The position numbers and the translations under genes are program-made. The notes under the pieces are model-generated. The model had not been told where the DNA came from, did not search any database, and was given only the letters and a program-made list of their open reading frames with translations. Of a stretch of DNA of 64,000 nucleotides, positions 7,862 to 15,475 are shown in pieces. Each line of letters begins with the position of its first letter. The stretch's first letter is position 1. This DNA is from G965197715 sp965247615 (GTDB taxonomy: Bacteria; Chloroflexota; Dehalococcoidia; Lucifugimonadales; UBA1127): contig OZ252022.1 in assembly GCA_965247615.1 (NCBI GenBank), positions 1,488,001 to 1,552,000 of the forward strand, in the 5' to 3' direction.

Positions 7862-8224
7862 ATGATTGTCGAGGGGGGCTTGAGAGCTATAGCGGGGCGA
7901 CTAAAGGATGCGATAGTGGCTGTAGAAGGTCCCGTAGTCACTCCAACAGAAACGCAAGGTCAAACCTGGTACTGCGTACAGTCCCCCCAGGCCCATCTGA
8001 GAATGCTCGAACCGGTCATTAGGGTCGAGGTGGCACAACCATTTGTCGTTCCGCCTGACCTTACCTGGTTGTATCCAAATCGACCGCCCACGAGTACCGC
8101 AGCTTTTCGTGTCGATTGTGTCCAGCCCATGAAGGTTCTTAATTTTGTCCAGTCTGGTGGGCCCCCAGCTTCTCATACTGAGGTCTCCCAGCGGAGCGTT
8201 AGTAGTACAGACCCCTTCGGCTAA
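7862..8224 (+). CDS. Hypothetical protein of unknown function (may be chimeric)
   Basis: 120 residues from ATG 7862 (GTG 7859 also possible), with a GAGGGAG just upstream overlapping the SRAP stop, suggesting former coupling. No family is recognised. Residues 1-90 (VEGGLRAIAGRLKDAIVAVE, VIRVEVAQPFVVPPDLTW) have ordinary protein composition. The last 30 residues are encoded across the 33-bp repeat at 8131-8163 and look random (VLNFVQSGGPP), so the original C-terminus was probably replaced at the boundary of the element to the right. Confidence 0.35.
   Translation: MIVEGGLRAIAGRLKDAIVAVEGPVVTPTETQGQTWYCVQSPQAHLRMLEPVIRVEVAQPFVVPPDLTWLYPNRPPTSTAAFRVDCVQPMKVLNFVQSGGPPASHTEVSQRSVSSTDPFG
8131..8163. 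repeat. Left att-like direct repeat (33 bp)
   Basis: This 33-mer matches 12188-12220 at 29 of 33 positions in the same orientation, beginning with GAAGGTTCTT in both and including AGTCTGGT. The right copy runs into the 3' end of tRNA-Lys. The two copies bracket about 4.06 kb whose only substantial gene is the 1207-residue TPR/PIN protein. Confidence 0.55.
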
Positions 8225-8438
8225 GGGCCTTTTGGGTGGTCCCAGGCGGGCGGCACCACGAATGGTGGGTGACCAGCCCCCCCGTCGTCTGCGTCGGCTC
8301 TCTGGACACGATGGAAGAACCGTTGCCGTTCCCTGCCGGAGCGGCCAGAGCATACCGCGGTCGAGACCCTCTTCCACAGCTTGACGGGATGTGACTCCCT
8401 TCGGATACTGTTCTAGCGGTCGTTGATCCCAGAGAAGA
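8225..8438. other. Upstream region of the TPR/GreAB-C/PIN gene
   Basis: About 210 bp without a credible gene. No strong sigma-70 promoter or Shine-Dalgarno stands out before the GTG at 8439. Frame +1 near 8416-8460 reads VVDPREEWAVLRGIG, which could be the remains of a longer N-terminus if there is a frameshift, but this cannot be established by eye. Confidence 0.4.
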
Positions 8439-11400
8439 GTGGGCTGTTCTGCGTGGCATCGGACACTCGACCCATACAGTCATGCCGGCGAGCGCGACTC
8501 TGACGATGAGATCATCACGTCCTTCATTGATGAGGGGGACTTTTGCCTTCTGACTGAAGAGGAACGCCGGGCGCCCGCGACGGAGATCATCGCGGTGTTC
8601 ATAAGTGAGCTGTTGGGGGCGCTCTATCGAAGCGAAGAGGGTTTTGCCGCGCTCGCGAATCGTCAAGAAGCACTGCATATCGAGACGAGGAGTGATACTA
8701 CCCAGCACATGGACTTCCACTTCGACGCGCTTGAGGCGAAGCTCTCCGCGTTTATTGCCCCCACAGTGATGTCAGCTGAATCGACAGGCCTGGGAACACT
8801 TTCCGATCCAGCGCATCGTGAACTGGCAACGAAAATCGACGTCGCGCGCGACCTCATCAATCGGGGCCTCGTTCGTTCGGCCCGTGCGAATCATGGACTC
8901 CTCAGGGATGAAGCTGGAGAGGTCCTCGAGGAGCTCATGTTCCGCATTCTCACAAACCTAGGGGCCTGTGCCCTGGCTGATGAGGACCTTGATGGCGCTC
9001 GCACTCTGCTGGAAGAGGCCCACAGACTCCAGCCGGAGAACCAGAAGGGAATCTCAAATGCCGCTGTGGCTGCCCACCTTGGAAATGATTCGGACCGCGC
9101 GGTGGCGCTGGCGCTCAAGGCGCGGGCGTCGGACCCGCGTGACACACAGGCAACGGCCGTCCTGATTGGGGAGATCTGGGAGGCAGGGGAGAGCGAACGG
9201 CTCGAAGTCCTCGTCGCCGCAGAGGAGTGGATCACGCGAGACCAGCAGTGCGGTTTGGTTCTGGCGACGATCAGGATGCAGCAGTCCCGATTTCAGGAGG
9301 CGGTGGAGCTCTGCCGCGCTCTCATAGAGGCTGACTCAGAGGACGCGGGCGCCCACATGGCTTTGAGTCGATGCCTGCTCAACTATGCCCAGGTGGATGC
9401 CCTTCCCATCCGCTACACGGATGAAGTGATTACACAACTCCGTGAGGCGGTGGTGGAGGCAGCCAGAGCGATTGAGCTTCTTCAGTCGTCCGAGTTGAGG
9501 GCGAGGCGCCGCGAGGCGCTTGTCACCCGAGCTGTTGCTCGCGCTCTCCTAGGGGAGACTGCTGCGGCGATGCAGGACCTGACCGAGGTGCTAGACGAGG
9601 CTCCGGCACACTCTGACGCGACCTTCAATGAGGGCCTGCTACTCCTTTCCGGGGGGCAGCTTGCGGAAGCGCGCGCAGCGTTCGAGGGCATCCAGGACCC
9701 TGTACGGCGTGCGGATGCAGCCCTTCCCCTCGCATATGCGTGCGTCGCATCTTGCCACGGGGCGGCCGCAGTTAGGTTACTGCGGGGAACCCTGTCACTT
9801 GAGCGTCCAGGATGGGAGGAGGTTCACAGAGCTGAGCTTCTGTCTAAGGCGGAAGCCGCGATCGGCTATGAGGACTCGGTGGGGCCCGCCATTGCGGTTG
9901 CCCTGGAACGACACTCTGACGACCCGCGGCTCCTCGTACTGGCGGCGGTACGCTTTGACATCCTTGGCGGTCCCGAAGGCGCCGAGGACTCGCTCCTCAA
10001 TGCCCTCAGGCACGCTGACGATCCCGACCGCCGAGAGGTCTTGGTGCGGCTTGGCGCCCTCTACCAAGGTCTGGGGCGCTTCGCGGAAGCTGCGGACCGG
10101 CTCGCTGAGGTTGTCGGCGACGTCCCCTGGCACCCGGCGGCGATTCCCCTCCTCGTGTGCCTGGCAAACAGCAATCGGCTCCGCGAGGCACTCAGTTGCG
10201 CGCGAAGAATCCGCGAGAGGCATCCTCAGCCACCCCGAATGGTGATCGAGGTGGAGGCCCAGATACTCGACCAAGTAGGTGACGGCCGCGCGGCACTGCG
10301 GTGTATCGAGGATCTCTGCTCTCGTGCCGACTCAGTCCCGGTTGATCAGGTCAAACTGGCCTCGGCGCAATTCCGATGCGGCGAGCGCGATGCGGGTCTC
10401 AAGACCGTCCTCGGGATTGACGCCTCACACCTCCACGATGAATCGCGCTCGATGCTGGCGCTGGCACAACTGAAACTGATGCTCGGCGAATCAGGTTACC
10501 TCGAGGACGCTTACCTGGCCCGTCGCTGTGGGCTTGACGACGCCGTCGTCCACCTCGGCTGCTTTGGACTGTTCCTAGGCCGCGACAAGGAGCTGGTGGA
10601 GCCGGAAACTGTCGGTCCCGGCTGCGCGGTGCTGCTGAAGAGCGAGGCGGCGGAGCAATGGTGGCGAATCCTCGACGATGCGGAGAAGTCCCTCGACCCA
10701 TACGAGCTACCCTCAAGTCACGACCTCACTCGACAGCTCCTGGGACGACGCGCGGGAGACATCATCACGCTACGCCAGGGTCTTGAGGAACTCTCTTACG
10801 AGATCGCAGACATACAGAGCAAGTTCGTCCAGGCATTCCAGGAAACTTGCTCGGAGTTCTCAACCCGTTTCCCCAGCAACAAGGGCCTGTCCCGCGTGAA
10901 AGTAACAGAGGACGATTTCAAGAAAGTCTTCCAAAGCATAGATCAGCGCGATCATCTCGTCCACCAAGCGTTGCGGATGTATATGGACAGGCGGTTGCCG
11001 TTCGCATCCCTCGCCTCCCTCCTCGGTAGATCGGCGCTTGAGGTCTGGTGCGCATGTACGGAGGCTGGATTCGCCCCCATCCGTTTCGGCGCCGGCACGG
11101 ACGAAGAGGCGAGTGAGGCTGCGGCTCGGCTGCGTGAAGCCGATAGTGTGGTCCTGGATCTGCTCGCACTCGTGACGGTGCGCGAACTAGGGCTTGCCGG
11201 ACATCTACGGAATCGGTTTCGGCGCGTCGCTGTGCCTCAGCTCGTGATCGACGAGCTTCAACAGGCTTACTTCGAGACGGTAATGGGGCCTCCTCCCACG
11301 AGTTGGTTGGGCAAGAGTGATGACGGGCGGTACACGCTGGTGGAACTTGCTGATGAGCATTGGCCGAGGTGGCAGGAGTTCGTGCGCTCCGTGCTGGAGT

Positions 11401-12062
11401 TCGCAGAGTCCTTTGAACGGATCGCCTCGTACCCCTTGCTCGAGGCTGGCGACATCGACGCCTCTGTGGGTGCACTAACCACGGCGGGCGCGGGGGCAGT
11501 CTATGCAAGTGATGAGCACTCAGGGACAAGGCTGGTCCTCCTTTGTGACGACATTAGCCTGTCCCAAGTCGCTCGCTCCCTTGGGGTTCACGCTGCGAAT
11601 ACTCAGGACATGCTGGACGATCTTCGACGTTCCGGTGTGATCACGGGGACGGACTATTCGTTGTGGATCGAGCGCCTCGTATTGCTGAACTACTGGTTCG
11701 TACAGGTCCGTTCGGAGGACATCGTCAGCTGTCTTGAGGCGAACGGCTACATGACGGCGGATGGGACACGGGCGATGCTCAGGACGCTTGAGGGGCCGGG
11801 CTTCTCTGAGAACTCAGCAGTATCGGTAGGGGCGGAGGTGGTCACCGCGCTAGTGGGAAGAGCGCCAACTGCGCAAGTGGAGTTGATCCTCTCGTTGGTG
11901 CTAGCAACTCTCCAGCGCGGCCGAGAGATGAGCTCGGTTCTGCCGAAGTTCAGGAAAGAGATCGCTTTAGGGCTTGCCCCTGCCCCTCGCACACGCAATC
12001 GGCTTCTTCTTCAGGCCGTGGACCTCTATACTCAAGCTATAGGGCGTAGCATGCTCCGATAG
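8439..12062 (+). CDS. TPR array - GreA/B-C-like domain - PIN nuclease protein (predicted conflict effector)
   Basis: 1207 residues from GTG 8439; an in-frame TGA at 8424 limits extension upstream. Residues 1-110 are helical without a known family. Residues ~150-690 are rich in TPR-type helix pairs (NLGACALADEDLDGARTLLEEA, RLGALYQGLGRFAEAADRLAEV). Residues ~750-810 (ELPSSHDLTRQLLGRRAGD, then YEIADIQSKFVQAFQE) resemble the GreA/GreB C-terminal domain with its SPLG-ALLGK-GD signature. Residues ~900-1090 form a PIN domain with Asp907 (VVLDLLALV), Glu939 (VIDELQQ) and Asp1037/1038 (LLCDDISL), the acidic metal site of RNase-type PIN enzymes. I recall this architecture being catalogued computationally as a predicted conflict protein; I know of no proven activity. 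The gene stands alone between att-like repeats beside tRNA-Lys. Confidence 0.75.
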   Translation: MGCSAWHRTLDPYSHAGERDSDDEIITSFIDEGDFCLLTEEERRAPATEIIAVFISELLGALYRSEEGFAALANRQEALHIETRSDTTQHMDFHFDALEAKLSAFIAPTVMSAESTGLGTLSDPAHRELATKIDVARDLINRGLVRSARANHGLLRDEAGEVLEELMFRILTNLGACALADEDLDGARTLLEEAHRLQPENQKGISNAAVAAHLGNDSDRAVALALKARASDPRDTQATAVLIGEIWEAGESERLEVLVAAEEWITRDQQCGLVLATIRMQQSRFQEAVELCRALIEADSEDAGAHMALSRCLLNYAQVDALPIRYTDEVITQLREAVVEAARAIELLQSSELRARRREALVTRAVARALLGETAAAMQDLTEVLDEAPAHSDATFNEGLLLLSGGQLAEARAAFEGIQDPVRRADAALPLAYACVASCHGAAAVRLLRGTLSLERPGWEEVHRAELLSKAEAAIGYEDSVGPAIAVALERHSDDPRLLVLAAVRFDILGGPEGAEDSLLNALRHADDPDRREVLVRLGALYQGLGRFAEAADRLAEVVGDVPWHPAAIPLLVCLANSNRLREALSCARRIRERHPQPPRMVIEVEAQILDQVGDGRAALRCIEDLCSRADSVPVDQVKLASAQFRCGERDAGLKTVLGIDASHLHDESRSMLALAQLKLMLGESGYLEDAYLARRCGLDDAVVHLGCFGLFLGRDKELVEPETVGPGCAVLLKSEAAEQWWRILDDAEKSLDPYELPSSHDLTRQLLGRRAGDIITLRQGLEELSYEIADIQSKFVQAFQETCSEFSTRFPSNKGLSRVKVTEDDFKKVFQSIDQRDHLVHQALRMYMDRRLPFASLASLLGRSALEVWCACTEAGFAPIRFGAGTDEEASEAAARLREADSVVLDLLALVTVRELGLAGHLRNRFRRVAVPQLVIDELQQAYFETVMGPPPTSWLGKSDDGRYTLVELADEHWPRWQEFVRSVLEFAESFERIASYPLLEAGDIDASVGALTTAGAGAVYASDEHSGTRLVLLCDDISLSQVARSLGVHAANTQDMLDDLRRSGVITGTDYSLWIERLVLLNYWFVQVRSEDIVSCLEANGYMTADGTRAMLRTLEGPGFSENSAVSVGAEVVTALVGRAPTAQVELILSLVLATLQRGREMSSVLPKFRKEIALGLAPAPRTRNRLLLQAVDLYTQAIGRSMLR

Positions 12063-12187
12063 TCAAATTGAGGAACCACCGGCTGCCAGTTCTATGGCAT
12101 CAACGCGTGCCGACCCAGGGGAACACACGATCTTGGAGACGCCCGTGCGCCTGCACTTCCCTAAACCGCTAACCGGAATCTCAGCAC

Positions 12188-12220
12188 GAAGGTTCTTGAT
12201 TTCGTCAAGTCTGGTAGGCC
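12188..12220. repeat. Right att-like direct repeat overlapping the tRNA-Lys 3' end
   Basis: 29 of 33 bases match 8131-8163. The first 24 bp lie just outside the tRNA gene and the rest cover its CCA end and first acceptor-stem bases. Integrases often use a tRNA 3' end as attachment site, which is why this is read as an att remnant. The mismatches imply age or a shared short repeat rather than a recent event. Confidence 0.5.
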
Positions 12221-12288
12221 GTCAGGGACTCGAACCCTGGACACCCGGATTAAAAGTCCGGTGCTCTAACCAACTGAGCTAACGGCCC
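12212..12288 (-). tRNA. tRNA-Lys (anticodon TTT), CCA encoded
   Basis: Read leftward from 12288 the cloverleaf is complete: acceptor GGGCCGT with ACGGCCT (one G-U), D stem GCTC/GAGC, anticodon stem CCGGA/TCCGG around CTTTTAA, a 5-nt variable loop, and T stem CAGGG/CCCTG around TTCGAGT. Discriminator A and an encoded CCA follow. The gene reads towards the accessory element, with its 3' end at the element boundary. Confidence 0.97.
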
Positions 12289-12360
12289 ACGTCGTCGAAT
12301 TGTAGCAACGCCCTGATGCGCGGGCTACCCCACTCCCCAACACCCCCGCACTCCTGCCCC

Positions 12361-12960
12361 CTAGGCTATTCCCCGCGATGGAAACAGCTGGTCCAGCCGC
12401 GGGAACGGCCCGTAGCTGAACCAGGCCTCCCCTATGAGATGTGACCTCGGCACAAACGTGAAGGTCCAGTCCCGCGAGTCGTTGCTATAGCGGCGGTTAT
12501 CCCCCATCACAAAGTAACTGTGCTGCGGCACCGTTATCTGCGCCATCCGTGAGGAGCCCGCCCGATCCAGGTAGCTCTCATCCAGGACCTCACCGTTGAC
12601 CGTCACCCTGCCGTTGCGGATCTCCACCGTGTCGCCCGGCACCCCAATGATCCGCTTCACAAGAAACCGCTTCGGATCGGCTGGAAACCGGAAGATCACC
12701 ACCGTTCCCTGCTCCGGCTCTGGGAACGCATAGAGCGCCTCGTCAGAATCCGCCGGCAGGAGCCGCTTGAACTGGCTCACCCCCCCCAAGTCCAGGTGCA
12801 TGTAGGTCAGCTTGTTGACCAGAAGGAACTCCCCTTCCGTCAACGTGGGCCTCATGCTCGCGCCCTCCACGCGGAAGTTCTGGACGCTGGCTTGCAGCAC
12901 CAGGAAGATCACCAGCGCCATTAGGACAGTCTCAATCGTCTCGGTCAGGAAGCCCTTCAT
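12361..12960 (-). CDS. lepB: Signal peptidase I
   Basis: 199 residues. It cleaves signal peptides from exported preproteins at the outer face of the membrane. One N-terminal membrane helix (ETVLMALVIFLVLQASVQNF) is followed by the catalytic Ser35 in GASMRPTL and Lys102 in RFLVKRIIGVPGD, the Ser-Lys dyad of family S26. VPQHSYFVMGDNRRYSNDSRDW is the conserved box E region. Length is normal for a type I enzyme with a single N-terminal anchor. It reads away from the ECF sigma gene, with which it shares an upstream region. Confidence 0.95.
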   Translation of the reverse strand: MKGFLTETIETVLMALVIFLVLQASVQNFRVEGASMRPTLTEGEFLLVNKLTYMHLDLGGVSQFKRLLPADSDEALYAFPEPEQGTVVIFRFPADPKRFLVKRIIGVPGDTVEIRNGRVTVNGEVLDESYLDRAGSSRMAQITVPQHSYFVMGDNRRYSNDSRDWTFTFVPRSHLIGEAWFSYGPFPRLDQLFPSRGIA

Positions 12961-13081
12961 TGGCCTGCCAGGTCATTGGGTATGGGCGGCAACAGATGCA
13001 ACGAAGGAGGAATCGCGGAGATCCCGCGGGGAAGCCTCGCACACCCATGATACAATGAACCTAGCGCTCATGCAGACCGAC

Positions 13082-13660
13082 ATGGACGAAGAAACCCTTA
13101 TCCACAACAGCAAGCAGGGAGACCTGGCCTCCTTCAACCTCCTCGTGGAGCACTACCAGGCCCAGGTCTACAACCTCGCCCTGCGTATGATCAGCGACGC
13201 CGCAGCCGCCGAGGACATAACCCAGGAGACCTTCTTCTCCGCCTACCGGCGCCTCAGCAGCTACAAGCCAGGAAACTTCCGGGCCTGGCTCATGCGCATC
13301 GCCGCCAACGGGTGCCGGGACCACCTGCGCTCTGCCCGCGTCCGCCGCAGCGTCTCGCTGGAGGCCATGGAAGAAGGGTACGGCCTCAACATGGAATCAG
13401 ACCTGGAGTCTCCGGAAGCCTACACCCTGCGGCAAGAACTCTCCGGCGTCATTCAGGCAGGCCTCTCCTCGATCCACCCTGACCAACGACTTACCCTGAT
13501 CCTCATCGACGTTCAGGGCCTCAGCTATGAAGAAGCCTCTCAGGCTATCCGCGTGCCCATCGGCACCGTCAAGTCGCGCCTCAGCCGTGGCCGCGCCGCC
13601 CTGCGTACCCATCTCCTGGCACAGCGGGAACTTTTTGCCGGCTCCCTCCGTTTGGGTTAA
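13082..13660 (+). CDS. ECF-type RNA polymerase sigma factor
   Basis: About 192 residues if ATG 13082 (MDEETLIHNSKQGD) is used; ATG 13070 and 13054 are possible and none has a clear Shine-Dalgarno. Region 2 is seen as ALRMISDAAAAEDITQETFF with YRRLSSYKPGNFRAWLMRIA, and region 4 as LIDVQGLSYEEASQAIRVPIGTVKSRLSRGR. There is no region 1 or 3, as expected for sigma-70 group 4. A zinc-finger anti-sigma gene begins 15 bp downstream, so the pair is probably co-transcribed and controls an envelope response. TACAAT at 13051-13056 could be a -10 element only if one of the later start codons is used. Confidence 0.9.
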   Translation: MDEETLIHNSKQGDLASFNLLVEHYQAQVYNLALRMISDAAAAEDITQETFFSAYRRLSSYKPGNFRAWLMRIAANGCRDHLRSARVRRSVSLEAMEEGYGLNMESDLESPEAYTLRQELSGVIQAGLSSIHPDQRLTLILIDVQGLSYEEASQAIRVPIGTVKSRLSRGRAALRTHLLAQRELFAGSLRLG

Positions 13661-13675
13661 CACAGGATTAAACGT

Positions 13676-14323
13676 ATGCCGTTCTTTCGACGCACCATAG
13701 CGGAGACCCACCTTACAGCAGACGCCATTTCTGCCTATGTCGACGGCGCTGCCGACGGCCAGGCCCAGAAGGCGGCGCAGCACCTCGCTCGCTGCGCCCC
13801 GTGCCAGAGCGACCTTGAAAGCCTCCAGGCCACCCGGCTTCTCCTACGCTCCCTTCCCACCGTGCCCGTGCCTCGGAGCTTCGCGCTCCACCGCTCACCC
13901 GTTGCCGTGCCTCGCCCGTCCCTGAATCCCCTCTTCACCCTGCGCGCCGTCGCGGTGGCCGCCATGGCTGCTCTCGTCATCGTCGTGGTTGCCGATACGT
14001 CCGGGCTCCTCGGCAATCAGGGCCAGCCGATACCCGTCCAGCTTGGCATCGAAGAGCCCGGCCCCGCAATCCTCTCGGACTCCGTCAATCGCCCGGAGGC
14101 AGCAGTTCCTCTCCCTCCCTTGAACGGCGTCGCCTCCATCTCCCCCGCAGTCGCCGGCCCGGATGCGCAATCGGTCGGGGGTGTCTCCACGGTACCCCCC
14201 GCCGGGACCGTCCAGCCGCCGGGTCGGCTATCCCTCTGGCCCCTGGAGTTGGTGCTCTTGGGTGGGCTTCTGATCCTGGCCGCGGTCGCCTTCTTGCTGC
14301 CCCGGCCAAACCGTACTGACTAG
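13676..14323 (+). CDS. Membrane anti-sigma factor with zinc-finger (ZAS) domain
   Basis: 215 residues. The N-terminus has the HxxxCxxC signature (HLARCAPCQSDLESLQ), preceded by DAISAYVDGAADGQ, the anti-sigma zinc-binding domain that clamps an ECF sigma factor. A transmembrane helix follows (LRAVAVAAMAALVIVVVAD), then a Pro/Val-rich stretch presumably outside the membrane, and a second C-terminal hydrophobic helix (LELVLLGGLLILAAVAFLLP) with a short basic tail. Its position right after the sigma gene supports a cognate pair. The second helix is less usual and may place both ends inside. Confidence 0.85.
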   Translation: MPFFRRTIAETHLTADAISAYVDGAADGQAQKAAQHLARCAPCQSDLESLQATRLLLRSLPTVPVPRSFALHRSPVAVPRPSLNPLFTLRAVAVAAMAALVIVVVADTSGLLGNQGQPIPVQLGIEEPGPAILSDSVNRPEAAVPLPPLNGVASISPAVAGPDAQSVGGVSTVPPAGTVQPPGRLSLWPLELVLLGGLLILAAVAFLLPRPNRTD

Positions 14324-14525
14324 CCCGCCGGACCGTCCCGTCAACCAGTGGCCTCTCGCCCCTCCCAACGGTCCTCTTAGGGTGGCTATTTCCCTTTGCG
14401 CAGAGCATCTGCACTCCGCCCGCGCAACTCGTCACCTGTTCTCCGCGAGTCCTGTGGAACCGCCCGCCCGGTCGAGGCGTCTCTCTTAGCAAGAGTCAAC
14501 AGCGAATCAAACTGGAGGATACGTC

Positions 14526-15359
14526 ATGCGAGCTACTCGTTGGATTGTGCTTGGCCCGGTGCTTGCTTTCACACTGTTGCTGGCCGCAGCCTGTAACGGA
14601 GATGGCCCTGCCGCCGCGCCGCCGCCCGCCTCGGAAGGGACCGTGAGCATGGTCGACCCCGGCCAGTCGCGCGCCGCGATGCCCGCCCTCAACACCGCTC
14701 AACCCAGCGGCATCGCCGTCTCCGGAACAGGCATGGTCTTCGCCGAGCCGGACCGCGCCGTCGTCACCCTTGGCGTCGAGGCCCGTGCCGAGACCGTCTC
14801 CACTGCCCGGGCCGATGCGGCTCGCGCTATGACCGCCATCATCGCCGCCCTCGGCGCTGATGGCATAGCGGAGCAGGACATCCAGACCCGGTCCTTCGAC
14901 ATCTCACCCCAATACTCCCGGCGCGAGCGCACCGATTCCTCCGGAGCGCGCTACAACGAGCAGGTGCTTCTCGGATTCATTGTCAGCAACCAGGCCGCCG
15001 TCAATGTACGCAACATGGAGAACATTGGCGGCATTCTCGACAGGGTGGCCGAGGCCGGCGGAGACCTGACCCGCATCCGTGGTATCAGCTTCAGCAGCGA
15101 TGATCCCACCCAGCTCCACGCCCAGGCCCGCGAAGCCGCCGTCAAGGACCTCATGACCAAGGCCCAGCACTACGCTACCCTGGCAAACGTCGAGCTCGGA
15201 CGCATCGTCTACCTCTCCGAGACTGGGCCCACGCCCGCGGTGAGGGCCAACCTCCCTATGGCCCAGGCGGCTTTCGCCTCGTCGGCGCCGGCCTCCCCCA
15301 TCAGCGGCGGCCAACTCTCCGTCCAAGTGACCGTCCAAGGCGTCTTTGCGATCCAATAG
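14526..15359 (+). CDS. SIMPL-domain (DUF541) lipoprotein
   Basis: 277 residues with ATG 14526 preceded by GGAGG. A signal peptide ends in the lipobox LLAAAC, so the mature protein should be lipid-anchored. A low-complexity Ala/Pro linker precedes the SIMPL domain: ISVSGTG-like start (IAVSGTGMVFAEPDRAVVTLGVE), DIQTRSFDISPQY in the middle and VTVQGVFAIQ at the end. SIMPL proteins are periplasmic or outer-face proteins of uncertain role, some linked to oxidative stress. The gene follows the sigma/anti-sigma pair on the same strand after a gap of about 200 bp and may belong to the same regulon. Confidence 0.88.
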   Translation: MRATRWIVLGPVLAFTLLLAAACNGDGPAAAPPPASEGTVSMVDPGQSRAAMPALNTAQPSGIAVSGTGMVFAEPDRAVVTLGVEARAETVSTARADAARAMTAIIAALGADGIAEQDIQTRSFDISPQYSRRERTDSSGARYNEQVLLGFIVSNQAAVNVRNMENIGGILDRVAEAGGDLTRIRGISFSSDDPTQLHAQAREAAVKDLMTKAQHYATLANVELGRIVYLSETGPTPAVRANLPMAQAAFASSAPASPISGGQLSVQVTVQGVFAIQ

Positions 15360-15374
15360 CGGGCGGAGGGGGCA

Positions 15375-15410
15375 GTTCACGGTGAGTCTGTCGAACCGGA
15401 TGAGCGGGGG
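15375..15410 (+). repeat. Dispersed repeat A, copy 1
   Basis: Contains GGTGAGTCTGTCGAACC then a GATGAGCGGG-type end. About 20 bp further on is the companion block GCCGTCGCGCCAGCGACC, as after other copies. Confidence 0.65.
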
Positions 15411-15475
15411 GGCGTCACCCGTGCCCGCCCTCCCCCGCAAGGCCGTCGCGCCAGCGACCCGCGCATCAGCCCACG

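Noticed and set aside
13098..13106. Perfect DnaA box TTATCCACA
   Set aside because: Single occurrence inside the sigma factor coding region; one such 9-mer is expected roughly by chance in a window of this size and no cluster surrounds it.
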